64,000 bases of DNA from CAYNUJ01 sp964573255 (GCA_964573255.1 CAZNJB010000014.1:10552-74551), one strand, 5' to 3'. Positions 26,692-36,224 are shown, numbered from the stretch's first letter. Numbers and translations are program-made. Notes: generated by a model not told the origin, from the letters alone.

Positions 26692-26931
26692 ATGAAGATT
26701 ACAACTAATCCAATCGGAAATTATTCTGTAAATACAATTAAGAAAGTTCAACATAAACCTAAAACTGAAGCTGTACAGAATAATACAAATGAATTATCCA
26801 AAGCTGAAAAGAATTTTTTTGCCGAAGTATATCCGAAGAACAAAGCAGAAATAATGAAGTACCATTTTTATAATTCCAAAGGAAAATTCGGCGGAGTGGC
26901 AATTGGTAACAATATCGACAGAAGGGGTTAA
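26692..26931 (+). CDS. 79-residue unknown between flgC and fliE
   Basis: A small soluble protein with a basic, flexible N-terminus and a distinctive second half (LSKAEKNFFAEVYPKNKAEIMKYHFY, ending GVAIGNNIDRRG). It starts immediately after flgC and ends 1 base before the preferred fliE start. I do not recognise a family. The compact, aromatic and charged C-terminal half looks like a real conserved unit rather than a spurious frame, and the tight packing supports a rod or MS-ring assembly role. Confidence 0.65.
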   Translation: MKITTNPIGNYSVNTIKKVQHKPKTEAVQNNTNELSKAEKNFFAEVYPKNKAEIMKYHFYNSKGKFGGVAIGNNIDRRG

Positions 26932-26932
26932 G

Positions 26933-27217
26933 ATGAAAATAACAGGATTGAACGGATTTAATATAGATCCATTCCAACAAGAAAACAAAACGAAAGGGAG
27001 CGGTTTTAATGATGTTTTGGGTGAATTTGTAAAAAAGGTGAATTCATCAGAAGCCGAAGCAAAACAACTTACCGAAGATTTTATTATGGGGAAAGGTGTT
27101 CCTATTCATGAAGTAATGATTGCAGGAGAAAAGGCTAAAACGAATCTGCAATTGCTAATTGAGATTAGAAACAAAGCTGTTGAAACCTATAAAGAATTAA
27201 CTAAAATGCAGATGTAG
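26933..27217 (+). CDS. fliE: Flagellar MS-ring/rod adaptor FliE
   Basis: FliE joins the MS ring to the rod. The 94-residue protein has FNDVLGEFVKKVNSSEAEAKQLTEDFIMGKGVPIHEVMIAGEKAKTNLQLLIEIRNKAVETYKELTKMQ, broken here only by description: the HEVMIA and LIEIRNKAVETYKEL elements are the FliE signature. A longer frame opens at 26903 inside the upstream gene, but the ATG at 26933, preceded by AAGGGG, gives the normal length. Confidence 0.92.
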   Translation: MKITGLNGFNIDPFQQENKTKGSGFNDVLGEFVKKVNSSEAEAKQLTEDFIMGKGVPIHEVMIAGEKAKTNLQLLIEIRNKAVETYKELTKMQM

Positions 27218-27219
27218 TC

Positions 27220-28851
27220 ATGAATAACAACCCATTTTCCGATATTACCGGCATATTTAATAAATTGGCTCCAGCTCAAAAAATGCTTTTAGCCGGTGTA
27301 GCCGTAACATCTATAATATTAATGATCGTTCTTCTTTCTATGCTAAATGAACCAAGTTATTCTACCTTATATTCACATTTAGCTCCGGAAGATGCCAGCA
27401 AAGTTGTTGAAGAATTAAATTCAAAGAAAATTCCTTATAAGCTTGAAGCAAATGGTGAGACTATCAAAGTTCCCAAAGATAATGTTTATGAATTAAGGTT
27501 ATCCTTAGCTTCAAAGGGGATTCCAAATTCGGGTATAGTTGGGTACGAAATTTTTGATAAGAGTACGATTGGTATGTCTGAGTTTATGCAGAAACTCAAT
27601 TTCAGGCGCGCTCTCGAAGGGGAACTTGCTCGAACCATTATGGAGCAGGATGCAATTGAAGCAGCGAGGGTTCATATTGTTTTTCCAAAAAAAGCAGTAT
27701 TCAAAGAAGATGAAATAGAACCCACTGCATCGGTTGTTATAAAAGAGAAAGGAAATCGCCGCTTAAAACAAACGAATATTGAAGCTATTCAGAATTTAGT
27801 TGCCGGTTCTGTAGAAGGAATGGAACCTAATAATGTTACCGTTCTCGATACTAAAGGATTACTGCTCAGTAAAGATAGAGGGGATGACTCATTTGCTTCG
27901 AGTACTTCAAAACAATACGAAGTAAAACAGAATGTAGAAAAATATCTAATAGATAAAGCTCAGAGAATATTAGATAATGTTCTCGGTCCGGGTAATGCAA
28001 TTGTTCAAGTTGACGCTTCGCTCAATTTCAGTCAAGTTGAGAAAACTATGGAGATTTATGACCCGGAAACTCAAGTAGTTGTAAGCGAACAAAGTGTTAA
28101 GACGTCGAATATTGGTCATAATGTATCGGATTCTACGGCAAATGTTACTGAGAATAGCACCACAAATTATGAAACGGGTAAGACAGTTCAACGTGTAGTA
28201 GAGGAATATGGAAACATCAAAAAAATTAGTATTGCTGCGGTTATTAATCACGCACGCAAGGAAATTAAAGATGGTGAAAACATTAAAGTAATCTATGAAC
28301 CCCGATCGCAAGAAGAATTGGATAAACTTGAAGGACTAATTAAAAATGCGGTAGGATTTTCTCCTGAGAGAGGTGATAAGATAAGTATTGAAAGTATTCC
28401 TTTTGAACCGCAGATGAGAGAAGATATTGATTTGGTAGAACCCACCAGTTCAGAATTTTTAGATTTTAATAATCTGGATAAACTGATAAACTTAATAATT
28501 ATCGTCTTTGCAATTATCGCTTCGATATTTATTCTAAAAGGACTACTTAAAAAAGTTAAAGAAGAGAAAATACTTATCGGTTCAGTTGCTTCTGGTGATC
28601 AGTTAGCCGGAGCAATCGATACGAATAATCCGTTGGTGCAATTAGCGAATGTAAAGAATGAGATGGAAGCGTTATCGATAGCACCGAAGAAAAAACAATT
28701 AGCTCCTTTGGGTGATCTTGAAGATGAAATAAGTGATGAAGCACAGATGAAAAAAATGCAGCACGAAAGAATTACAAACTATGTATCTCAAAATCCGATA
28801 GATGCTGCTAAACTCATCAATGCATGGTTACACGAGGATGAATATGCCTGA
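27220..28851 (+). CDS. fliF: Flagellar MS-ring protein FliF
   Basis: The 543-residue protein forms the inner-membrane MS ring. TM1 is at ~20-42 (KMLLAGVAVTSIILMIVLLS). The periplasmic ring-building motifs follow (YSTLYSHLAPEDASKVVEEL, PKKAVFKEDEIEPTASVVI). TM2 is at ~419-443 (LINLIIIVFAIIASIFILKG), and the cytoplasmic C-terminus ends NPIDAAKLINAWLHED, the FliG-binding tail. It starts 2 bases after fliE, and its end overlaps the start of fliG. Confidence 0.95.
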   Translation: MNNNPFSDITGIFNKLAPAQKMLLAGVAVTSIILMIVLLSMLNEPSYSTLYSHLAPEDASKVVEELNSKKIPYKLEANGETIKVPKDNVYELRLSLASKGIPNSGIVGYEIFDKSTIGMSEFMQKLNFRRALEGELARTIMEQDAIEAARVHIVFPKKAVFKEDEIEPTASVVIKEKGNRRLKQTNIEAIQNLVAGSVEGMEPNNVTVLDTKGLLLSKDRGDDSFASSTSKQYEVKQNVEKYLIDKAQRILDNVLGPGNAIVQVDASLNFSQVEKTMEIYDPETQVVVSEQSVKTSNIGHNVSDSTANVTENSTTNYETGKTVQRVVEEYGNIKKISIAAVINHARKEIKDGENIKVIYEPRSQEELDKLEGLIKNAVGFSPERGDKISIESIPFEPQMREDIDLVEPTSSEFLDFNNLDKLINLIIIVFAIIASIFILKGLLKKVKEEKILIGSVASGDQLAGAIDTNNPLVQLANVKNEMEALSIAPKKKQLAPLGDLEDEISDEAQMKKMQHERITNYVSQNPIDAAKLINAWLHEDEYA

Positions 28852-29929
28852 AACTCTAGTACAAAATAATGATATGCAAGCTGTTGACAATCAGCAGCAG
28901 GGTAACGAACAGTTGACAAAATTAAATTCCGAATTTAACGGAGTTCAAAAAGCGGCAATATTATTAATAGCACTCGATGTTGATGTTGCTGCCGAGGTAT
29001 TTAAACATTTGGATCCCTACGAAGTGGAAATGATTTCTACAGAAATTACAAAAGTTAGAAATGCCCCGGCACATAAGGTCGATATGGTTCTTGAAGAATT
29101 TTATAATATGTTAACTGCAAGGGAATATGTTCTTGAAGGCGGATTGGAGTATGCAAAGGCAGTGTTGGAGAAATCATTTGGAATCGATACCGCGATGAAA
29201 ATAATTGAGAAAGTGAAAAATTTAACAACTTTGCGTGGTTTCGATGTACTGAAGAAAGTTGATTCATCTCAATTGGTTAATTTCCTTGCAAAAGAGCATC
29301 CTCAAACAATTGCATTAATACTCTGTCATTTGAATCCTGAGCAAACTGCTAATGCACTGAGTGAATTGCCGGAAAAGTTACGTGCCGAAGTAGCATACAG
29401 AATAGCAACACTTGGAAAAGTATCCCCTCAAACATTGAAACGGATTGAAAAAGTAGTGGATGAAATTGCCGGGCAGACGATGAGCCAGTCAGTAGAGAAA
29501 ATTGGCGGGCCGAAAAATTTAGCTCAAATATTAAACAAGATGTCTGTTTCGGAAAATAAAAATACTATGGAAAAACTTGAACAAATGAACGAAGACGTCG
29601 CAATGGAAGTAAAGAGAATGATGTTCATGTTCGACGATCTTATCAAAGTTCAGGATAAAGATCTACAGGTGATATTGAGGGAAATTGACAGAAAAGATCT
29701 TCTGCTTGCTATGAAGGTGGCTGACGACAAATTGAAGGAAAAAATACTCGGCAACATGTCAGAAAGAGCAGCTAATCTATTGAAAGAAGAATTACAGTAT
29801 ATGGGAATGGTTAAATTAAAAGAAGTAGAAAAAGCACAGGCTCGTATTGTTGAAAGAGCAAAACAATTGGAAGAAGACGGTGAGATTTCTCTAAATCTTA
29901 GTGGTTCTAAAGGTGATGTTTATGTCTAA
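28844..29929 (+). CDS. fliG: Flagellar motor switch protein FliG
   Basis: FliG is the rotor part on which the stators act. The order is N-terminal FliF-binding domain (GVQKAAILLIALDVDVAAEVFKHL), middle domain (LVNFLAKEHPQTIALILCHL), a helix with the conserved KIGGPKNLAQILN, and a C-terminal torque domain (MFMFDDLIKVQDKDLQVILREID) with charged residues. The frame opens at 28802, but the ATG at 28844 has GAGGA upstream and gives the normal ~361 residues, overlapping the fliF stop by 8 bases. Confidence 0.95.
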   Translation: MPETLVQNNDMQAVDNQQQGNEQLTKLNSEFNGVQKAAILLIALDVDVAAEVFKHLDPYEVEMISTEITKVRNAPAHKVDMVLEEFYNMLTAREYVLEGGLEYAKAVLEKSFGIDTAMKIIEKVKNLTTLRGFDVLKKVDSSQLVNFLAKEHPQTIALILCHLNPEQTANALSELPEKLRAEVAYRIATLGKVSPQTLKRIEKVVDEIAGQTMSQSVEKIGGPKNLAQILNKMSVSENKNTMEKLEQMNEDVAMEVKRMMFMFDDLIKVQDKDLQVILREIDRKDLLLAMKVADDKLKEKILGNMSERAANLLKEELQYMGMVKLKEVEKAQARIVERAKQLEEDGEISLNLSGSKGDVYV

Positions 29930-30536
29930 TGTGTTGAAATTAAATGCTAAGAATTTGAAGGTTCAATTATTAGATGACCTTTCTAGAAAGAACTTCAATG
30001 TGCCCACTCCTGAAGAAGTGATGAAAAAGAAGATGGAACAATCTTACTTTCAAGGATTGGAAGAGGGAAGGAGAAGTGCTGAAGCCGAATTGAACGAAAG
30101 ACTTAAGATTGAATTACAGAATGCTTACAAAACAATCGAAAATATTTCTGCTAAGGTAGAAGACAAACTCAATATTATGGAACGTCAATTCGGGGAAAAT
30201 ATATTTTATCTGGCACTTCAGATTTCAGAGAAAATTTTGCGAAAACAAATTCAAATCGATTCACCAGTAGTAGATAATGTGAAATTGGCTTTAAATAAAA
30301 TTGTGGGGGCTAGCAGAATAACAATCCGGATCAATCCCAAGGAAGAAGAAAAAATAAGAACTGCACTTTCGGACGATAGTGCATTATCATTTAATAAAAT
30401 TAAACTAGAAGCGGATTCTGGGATGCAGCCGGGTGAGTGTGTTGTGGAGAGTGATATTGGAAATGTTGATACTAGAATTGAAAGTCAACTGGAAGAAATT
30501 AAAAAACATTTTGAAACTTTTTTTGAACAGAAGTAG
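29922..30536 (+). CDS. fliH: Flagellar export ATPase regulator FliH
   Basis: FliH binds FliI and links the ATPase complex to the C-ring. The protein has an N-terminal disordered part and a long coiled coil with the characteristic glycine-spaced repeat region (YFQGLEEGRRSAEAELNERL). The FliH/HrpE-type C-terminal domain (IFYLALQISEKILRKQI ... DSGMQPGECVVESDIGNVDTRIESQLEEI) follows. I take the ATG at 29922, 6 bases after AAGGTGA, in place of the GTG at 29901, giving 204 residues. It overlaps the end of fliG by 8 bases. Confidence 0.9.
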   Translation: MSNVLKLNAKNLKVQLLDDLSRKNFNVPTPEEVMKKKMEQSYFQGLEEGRRSAEAELNERLKIELQNAYKTIENISAKVEDKLNIMERQFGENIFYLALQISEKILRKQIQIDSPVVDNVKLALNKIVGASRITIRINPKEEEKIRTALSDDSALSFNKIKLEADSGMQPGECVVESDIGNVDTRIESQLEEIKKHFETFFEQK

Positions 30537-31868
30537 ATGGACTATGTTAATCGTTACATAGAATCCTGGGTGGAAAGATTACCCGTAATCGAAACTATAA
30601 AGACTCATGGCAAAGTTACCGATGTAGTTGGTTTGATAATTGTATCGAATGGACCAAATGTTGAGTTAGGTGAATTATGCACAATCTACGATAAAGAAGG
30701 GAATGAAATTTGTCAAACGGAAGTCGTTGGTTTTAAGGGAGGAAAGGTTCTCTCGGTCGCTTTGGGAGAGATTCATAATATATCTCCGAATTGCGAAATA
30801 AGAGCATCCGGAAAGAATTTTTACATACCTGTTGGGGATAATTTACTTGGCAGAATTATAGATGGATTGGGTAATCCTATTGACGGGAAAGGTGAGATTA
30901 TTTGCGATACTCAAATGTCTATCTATCGTGAGCCACCTAATCCGTTAGTTCGTGATAGAATTACGGAGCCGCTTCAAACCGGAGTAAGAACCATCGATGC
31001 ATTATTAACGGTTGGAATGGGACAGAGAATGGGGATCTTTGCCGGTTCGGGTGTTGGCAAAAGTGTTCTGATGGGAATGATAGCTAGGAATACTAACGCT
31101 GATGTGAATGTTATAACTTTAATCGGTGAAAGAGGTAGAGAAGTAAGGGAATTTATTGAGAAAGATTTGGGCGAAGAAGGGTTGAAGCGTTCTGTTGTTA
31201 TAGTAGCAACCGGTGATAAATCCGCTTTGCAAAGATTAAAAGGAGCATATATAGGTACTACAATAGCGGAGTATTTTAGAGACCGTGGTATGAATGTTGT
31301 ATTGATGATGGATTCCGTAACAAGGTTTGCGATGGCGCAAAGGGAAATTGGTCTGATGGTTGGAGAACCACCTACAACAAAGGGATATACTCCTTCGGTA
31401 TTTAGTTTGCTTCCAAAATTATTAGAAAGAGCCGGCAGAGGTGAATCCGGTTCGATTACAGGATTTTATACAGTATTGGTTGACGGTGACGATATGAATG
31501 AACCAATTGCCGATGCGGTAAGATCAATACTTGACGGTCACGTGGTTCTCTCTCGTAAATTAGCGAATATGGGGCAGTATCCGGCTATTGATCCTTTGCA
31601 GTCTGTAAGCCGTGTTATGCCTGATATTGTTGATAATGATCATCGCGAGCGGGCCAGAGAATTTAACGAAATATTAGCTACATACAAAGAAGCGGAAGAT
31701 TTAATTAATATCGGGGCTTATGTAAAGGGGAGTAACCCGCAAATTGATCATGCTTTAAGTAAAATCGGTTCTTTAAGACAATTCTTGAAGCAGGATATGT
31801 ACGAAGAAACAATATATTCAGAAACTATAGAAAGATTAAATAATTTAATTGAAAAACCACTGGGTTGA
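30537..31868 (+). CDS. fliI: Flagellum-specific ATPase FliI
   Basis: The type III export ATPase of the flagellum. The Walker A motif is GSGVGKS (residues 170-176), the Walker B region is VVLMMDSVTRFA with AQREIGL after it, and SITGFYTVLVDGDDMNEPIADAVRSILDGH is the F1-beta-like catalytic loop. The N-terminal beta-barrel (TDVVGLIIVSNGP) and C-terminal helical part complete the 443 residues, as is usual. It follows fliH with no gap and precedes fliJ by 3 bases. Confidence 0.96.
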   Translation: MDYVNRYIESWVERLPVIETIKTHGKVTDVVGLIIVSNGPNVELGELCTIYDKEGNEICQTEVVGFKGGKVLSVALGEIHNISPNCEIRASGKNFYIPVGDNLLGRIIDGLGNPIDGKGEIICDTQMSIYREPPNPLVRDRITEPLQTGVRTIDALLTVGMGQRMGIFAGSGVGKSVLMGMIARNTNADVNVITLIGERGREVREFIEKDLGEEGLKRSVVIVATGDKSALQRLKGAYIGTTIAEYFRDRGMNVVLMMDSVTRFAMAQREIGLMVGEPPTTKGYTPSVFSLLPKLLERAGRGESGSITGFYTVLVDGDDMNEPIADAVRSILDGHVVLSRKLANMGQYPAIDPLQSVSRVMPDIVDNDHRERAREFNEILATYKEAEDLINIGAYVKGSNPQIDHALSKIGSLRQFLKQDMYEETIYSETIERLNNLIEKPLG

Positions 31869-31871
31869 TAA

Positions 31872-32306
31872 ATGGAATTTAAATTTAGATATGATTCGGT
31901 TTTAGCAGTTAAAGAACTTCTAGTTAATGAAAAACAAAAAGAGCTTCAAGAACAAAATATCAAAATTGAGAAGTCTCATCAATATTTGAGTGAATTGAAA
32001 AGGGAAATTTTAAGTGTTTCCTACAGTCTGGAGGATAAAAAGATTAGAAATGATAGGATAATTCAGTTAAAATCCTATCAAAATTTTCTGCTTGATAAAG
32101 TAAAAAAGCAAAGGGCTATTATTAAACAATTAGAGGATGAGAGGGAAATTATATTAAAAGATTTGATAGCCTTAAATAAAGAACAGAAAGTAATAGAAAA
32201 ACTAAAAGAAAGCCATATGGAATTATTCAACAAAAGAAGAAGAAAACTAGAAGAAAAAATGATGAATGAATTTGCCGTTCAAAAATTTGTCAGGGGAGAA
32301 AAATGA
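31872..32306 (+). CDS. fliJ: Flagellar export chaperone FliJ
   Basis: The 144-residue all-helical protein forms the two-stranded coiled coil typical of FliJ (start FKFRYDSVLAVKELLVNEKQKELQEQ, end LEEKMMNEFAVQKF). FliJ sits in the FliI ring and couples export to FlhA. Sequence conservation is low across the family; the call rests on length, the KFRYDSVL start and position between fliI and the YlxF-like gene. Its stop overlaps the next start (ATGA). Confidence 0.85.
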   Translation: MEFKFRYDSVLAVKELLVNEKQKELQEQNIKIEKSHQYLSELKREILSVSYSLEDKKIRNDRIIQLKSYQNFLLDKVKKQRAIIKQLEDEREIILKDLIALNKEQKVIEKLKESHMELFNKRRRKLEEKMMNEFAVQKFVRGEK

Positions 32307-32914
32307 AAAGCATATTAGCAAATCTTCCTGTATTTGTTCTGGCTTTTATTCTGGTTACCGGTGCAATGATTTATATGAATTCCGCTTATAAGAATATATG
32401 GAAAGGAGATTTTACACCGGTAGGTATAAAAAAAGTAGTAATGGTACCAAAAATAACTACAGTTAAAAAAGAAGAAGTGAAAGAATTTTTACTTCAAAAA
32501 ATCGAACCTGAATTAAAAGAGCATTTTGAAAAATTTAAGCCGAAAAAGATTGTTGATACGATTTATCAAAATATAATTATCGACGAAGCATTACTTGACA
32601 GTTTTAAAACATTGAATCAAAGAATATCACAATTAAAAAGTGAGTTAATGTCTAGCATAAAAAATGCAAATGCTGCTAAGAAGAAAAAAGAAAGAATTAC
32701 TCCTGTAAAGAAGAAAAAAGATAATTCGGAACAATATAAATCAATAGCAAAACTACTTCAATCAATGAATCCCACTCGTGCAGCTAAAGTTATTTCGTTT
32801 TATTCCGATAATATGGCAAGAGAAATAATTATGCTCATGAACAAGAAAAAAGCAGCAAAATTAATGGAAGTAATGGATCCAGCAAAAATTGCTCAAATTA
32901 TGGGGAAATCTTGA
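32303..32914 (+). CDS. YlxF/MotE-like membrane protein with MgtE-N/FliG-like domain
   Basis: There is one N-terminal transmembrane segment (~8-26, LPVFVLAFILVTGAMIYM), then a charged coiled-coil stretch with lysine-rich runs, and a C-terminal ~55-residue domain (KLLQSMNPTRAAKVISFYSDNMAREIIMLM, MDPAKIAQIM). That domain is the MgtE intracellular N-domain type found in YlxF and in the MotE chaperone. The position between fliJ and fliK is that of B. subtilis ylxF. Its role may be in motor assembly; none is proven for this family here. Confidence 0.75.
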   Translation: MKSILANLPVFVLAFILVTGAMIYMNSAYKNIWKGDFTPVGIKKVVMVPKITTVKKEEVKEFLLQKIEPELKEHFEKFKPKKIVDTIYQNIIIDEALLDSFKTLNQRISQLKSELMSSIKNANAAKKKKERITPVKKKKDNSEQYKSIAKLLQSMNPTRAAKVISFYSDNMAREIIMLMNKKKAAKLMEVMDPAKIAQIMGKS

Positions 32915-35064
32915 TGAATAGTAATTCATTAAATACAACGATTACAAATATGAATATTCTCTTACCGAAAGGAATAAAAGGTAATTATTTATTCGGAGAT
33001 ATTGTTTCAGTCTCCGGAGCTCAAGAAGACACTAAAGAGAATATTAATTCGTTCAGTACAATATTAAGCGAAACAGCACTTAACGAAGAACAGGATAAAA
33101 GTATAATTTCTGCTTTGCCCCAAAAAATAATGGAATACATTGTACAGTTACAGGATAATCCTGAAAACAATGTTAACATAATCGGTATACCTAAAGAATT
33201 ACTGATACAAGATTTGGATAATACTTCAATTACATTTGAGAATATATCATTAAATGCTGAAGATGTACTTGGTGAAAATATACAAAATAATTTTAGTTAT
33301 ATAAAAGATAAAGAAAACAATTCTTCGGAGGCAGAAAACATTGAAGCATTTGGAGATGATGATAAAACAGATATAATTGAAGTAATTCCATTCACCTATT
33401 CCGGCAAATCATTTCAACTCCAGCTTATTAGTAACGAAGAGATTTATGAAATTTACAGACAGAATAACGTAGTACAGGGTAGTCCAATTGCCAACATAGA
33501 AACCAATGTTAATGTTATTCCAAATTCGAGTGAAAATGGCTTATATCCAAATTTGGGGAATAAATTACTAGAGTTAAATGCCTCTTCTTTTGAGAAAGCA
33601 AATAGTATAGAAAAAAATCTTTCGACCGGAAGTTCTGTGTTTAATGTTGACAACATATCGTTAAATATTTCTGATAGTGATAAATTATCAATAAACTCAA
33701 AAGAAGCAAATTCCTGGCTTCTTGTGAAGGAAGAATTAAGTGAACCTCAAAAAACATCAGAAAAAGTGAGAGATATTGGAACTGAAGTTATCTCTAAACA
33801 AACAAGTGGCTCAAGTGTAAATGCTAAAAATGAGGAGCATAAAGAAAATGATTTGACTGCAAAAATGCAGCAAAATAAATCACTCGAATCAGATATATCA
33901 TTATTAACATCAAAAGACATAACGAATAATATTTTAGATAGAGATAATAATTCTATTCATAGCTTTTCAGACAAGAACAATAAACAAAGAAAATCAAAAT
34001 TGGAAATGATTAATCTCTCTAGTGAAAAAAATGAAGAAAAATTAGTGAAACAGAATGGAAAATTGAATTATATTAGAGTCACTAGCGAAAATATCAAACC
34101 ATCGAATAAACTATATTTCTATAAAATTACTAAAGGCGAAAAAGTTTCCCCGAAAGAATTATCCAAAAACTTCGGTGGGAATAAGGAATTAAGTCTTGAA
34201 GATTTAAGTAAATTTAACAACAGGATTGCAAAAGTATTCGGTATTGAGGGTGAAATAGTTAATCCCTCAGAAAGAAATCTTAATGTTATCAACTTATTAT
34301 CTCATTCAGGTGTTAAGAAAGAAATAGATTTTAACAATTCATCTAATAAATTAGAAAATTCAATAAAGATACATTCTCCCGCAGAAGCAAAAGCCTTAAA
34401 TAAACAGGAATCCTTGGCAAGTAATTCAAATAGCGAAAACCATCATAATACTTCGCAACAATCTGAAAATAATAAAACTCAAGTTTCTGAATTAAATAAA
34501 TTTACTTCAATTCACAGTGATAAAGTTGAAGTTCCCAAGAATCATCCATTAAATCTGCAATTTAATAATATGGATAATTCTCATTATCAGAATACTTCCA
34601 CTTTAGAAACAATTATTAAAGATAAAAATCTGCCGATGCCGAAACCTCTGGAAATAAAAACAATTCATTACAAAGATACTGCGGCGGAGATAACCAAATT
34701 AATTCAGAACGGAGATACTCATTCAATAGAATTAAAATTAAATCCTAAGGAATTAGGAAGTATTAAGATATTAATAGATATCTCGAACAATATTGTGAAC
34801 ACAAGGCTTGACGTAGAAAACGAAAGTGTAAAACAATTTATCAATGCTAATATTCATCAGTTAAAAGAAACTTTGCAGCAGAATGGAATGATATTAAATC
34901 AATTTAATATCAACTATCAAACGAGCGGACAGAAATCAAAAGCAAAATCATATTCGAATGCAAAGAATATTAAGATTGATAGAATAGACGAAGGAATGGA
35001 AGAAAATGAAATGCATCCGATTGAGAAGGATCTCGGTTATAACAGTTTTGATTATATAGCGTGA
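32911..35064 (+). CDS. fliK: Flagellar hook-length control protein FliK
   Basis: FliK measures hook length and switches export from rod/hook to filament substrates. Most of the 717 residues are a low-complexity, Ser/Asn/Lys-rich, export-competent region. The C-terminal Flg_hook domain (~620-690) carries the conserved HSIELKLNPKELGSIKILIDISNN and FINANIHQLKETLQQNGM elements. The length is larger than E. coli FliK (405), which might imply a longer hook. It overlaps the YlxF-like gene by 4 bases and precedes flgD. Confidence 0.88.
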   Translation: MMNSNSLNTTITNMNILLPKGIKGNYLFGDIVSVSGAQEDTKENINSFSTILSETALNEEQDKSIISALPQKIMEYIVQLQDNPENNVNIIGIPKELLIQDLDNTSITFENISLNAEDVLGENIQNNFSYIKDKENNSSEAENIEAFGDDDKTDIIEVIPFTYSGKSFQLQLISNEEIYEIYRQNNVVQGSPIANIETNVNVIPNSSENGLYPNLGNKLLELNASSFEKANSIEKNLSTGSSVFNVDNISLNISDSDKLSINSKEANSWLLVKEELSEPQKTSEKVRDIGTEVISKQTSGSSVNAKNEEHKENDLTAKMQQNKSLESDISLLTSKDITNNILDRDNNSIHSFSDKNNKQRKSKLEMINLSSEKNEEKLVKQNGKLNYIRVTSENIKPSNKLYFYKITKGEKVSPKELSKNFGGNKELSLEDLSKFNNRIAKVFGIEGEIVNPSERNLNVINLLSHSGVKKEIDFNNSSNKLENSIKIHSPAEAKALNKQESLASNSNSENHHNTSQQSENNKTQVSELNKFTSIHSDKVEVPKNHPLNLQFNNMDNSHYQNTSTLETIIKDKNLPMPKPLEIKTIHYKDTAAEITKLIQNGDTHSIELKLNPKELGSIKILIDISNNIVNTRLDVENESVKQFINANIHQLKETLQQNGMILNQFNINYQTSGQKSKAKSYSNAKNIKIDRIDEGMEENEMHPIEKDLGYNSFDYIA

Positions 35065-35071
35065 GGAAGAA

Positions 35072-35788
35072 ATGGTTGATTCAATAAATAGTAATAATGT
35101 TACAGCTTCCGGGTTCGCAAGTCCCGGGAGTAATGCTGTAATGGGCAAAGATGATTTTCTTAATCTAATGATTGCCCAATTGAAGAACCAAGATCCACTC
35201 AGCCCCTTGGATGGTAGTGAATTCGCAACTCAATTGGCTCAATTTTCATCTTTGGAACAATTAGCAAATTTAAACGAAACGGTTAGACAAAGCGTTGATG
35301 CAAATTTCTTACTGATTCAATCTGTTAACAATACAATGACGGCAAATTTAATCGGTAAGAGTGCAAAAATTGCCGGTAATGAAATTGAATATAAGGGTCA
35401 GAATTCAATTCAATTTGGTTTTAATCTACCTTCGAATGCGCGGAACGTTACGGTTAATATCTATGATGAGAATGACAACCTAATAAAAACATTTGATAAT
35501 ATACCGGGAAGTGCAGGAGACCATAAACTAAATTGGGATTTTACCGATAATTCCGGTGAAAAAGTTCAAGAAGGTAAATATACAATTAAAGTTTCTGCTG
35601 AAGATGCAATTGACGGAAGTTCATTGGATGTCGGTGTGTTTACAATTGGAAAAATTGACGGTATTAAATTTACCGATACCGGAACTAAATTGCTGATTGA
35701 TGGAATCGAATACGATCTTGGTACAATTATGGAAATAATTGAAACCACAAATAATTTAATAGGGAGGCAACCGAAATGGCAACTATAA
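35072..35788 (+). CDS. flgD: Hook cap protein FlgD
   Basis: FlgD caps the growing hook. The conserved N-terminal region is MGKDDFLNLMIAQLKNQDPLSPLDGSEFATQLAQFSSLEQL (cited in part: DDFLNLMIAQL, NQDPLSPLD, FATQLAQFSSLEQL). It is followed by the FlgD Ig-like and Tudor-like domains (NVTVNIYDENDNLIKTF, HKLNWDFTDNSGEKVQEGKYTIKV). An AGGAAG ribosome site precedes the ATG. The C-terminal coding end overlaps the next gene by 13 bases. Confidence 0.93.
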   Translation: MVDSINSNNVTASGFASPGSNAVMGKDDFLNLMIAQLKNQDPLSPLDGSEFATQLAQFSSLEQLANLNETVRQSVDANFLLIQSVNNTMTANLIGKSAKIAGNEIEYKGQNSIQFGFNLPSNARNVTVNIYDENDNLIKTFDNIPGSAGDHKLNWDFTDNSGEKVQEGKYTIKVSAEDAIDGSSLDVGVFTIGKIDGIKFTDTGTKLLIDGIEYDLGTIMEIIETTNNLIGRQPKWQL

Positions 35789-36150
35789 ACGGTGTTAGTG
35801 TTCCCTTTGTACCGATTGTACAAAAGGAAAATAATCTTCCCAAATTTAAGATAGGTGAGAATGGAAAATCTTTCGATTCTTTGCTGAATGAAGAACTTAA
35901 CAGCGTTAAATTTTCCAATCACGCAATGAAACGATTGGAAGACAGGAATATTATGCTCGATAGGGATGATCTCCAGGAACTTAATGCTGCAGTTCATCAA
36001 GCTGAATTGAAGGGTGCAAAAGACAGTTTAATAATGCTTAATAAGAATGCTTTTATTGTTAATATTCCTAATAAAACTGTTGTAACGGCTTTACCCATAG
36101 GAGAAGGAGAAGATATTTTTACAAACATTGATAGTGTAGTAATAAGATAA
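35776..36150 (+). CDS. Flagellar operon protein (flg_new/TIGR02530-type)
   Basis: A 124-residue protein with the family core FSNHAMKRLEDRNIMLDRDDLQEL, AVHQAELKGAKDSLIMLNKNAFIVNI and KTVVTAL. Genes of this family lie between flgD and flgE in many firmicutes and other flagellates. The molecular role is not established; a hook-assembly factor is assumed from position. A GGGAGG ribosome site lies within the flgD end. Confidence 0.8.
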   Translation: MATINGVSVPFVPIVQKENNLPKFKIGENGKSFDSLLNEELNSVKFSNHAMKRLEDRNIMLDRDDLQELNAAVHQAELKGAKDSLIMLNKNAFIVNIPNKTVVTALPIGEGEDIFTNIDSVVIR

Positions 36151-36168
36151 ATTAATTAACTAATAATT

Positions 36169-36224
36169 CAGAGCGGGACCTCTTAAGGGCGCTCTGGACT
36201 GGGCCGACCGACTGAAGCCCGGTC
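36169..36224 (+). promoter_or_regulatory. Tandem-hairpin leader of flgE
   Basis: Two abutting stems occupy the 95-base gap before flgE. Stem 1 pairs 36169-36175 (CAGAGCG) with 36190-36196 (CGCTCTG), and an inner CCT/AGG pairing leaves GGA unpaired. Stem 2 pairs 36197-36204 (GACTGGGC) with 36217-36224 (GCCCGGTC). A strong AAGGAGG ribosome site follows at 36232-36238. There is no U-run, so it is not a terminator. GGA occurs in the stem 1 internal loop, at the junction and in the ribosome site, a pattern compatible with CsrA binding. The function is inferred only. Confidence 0.55.

Noticed and set aside
36169..36224. The two hairpins before flgE as a transcription terminator
   Set aside because: They are followed by AAGAAAAAAGG, not a U-run, and a strong ribosome site; no promoter consensus follows before flgE.
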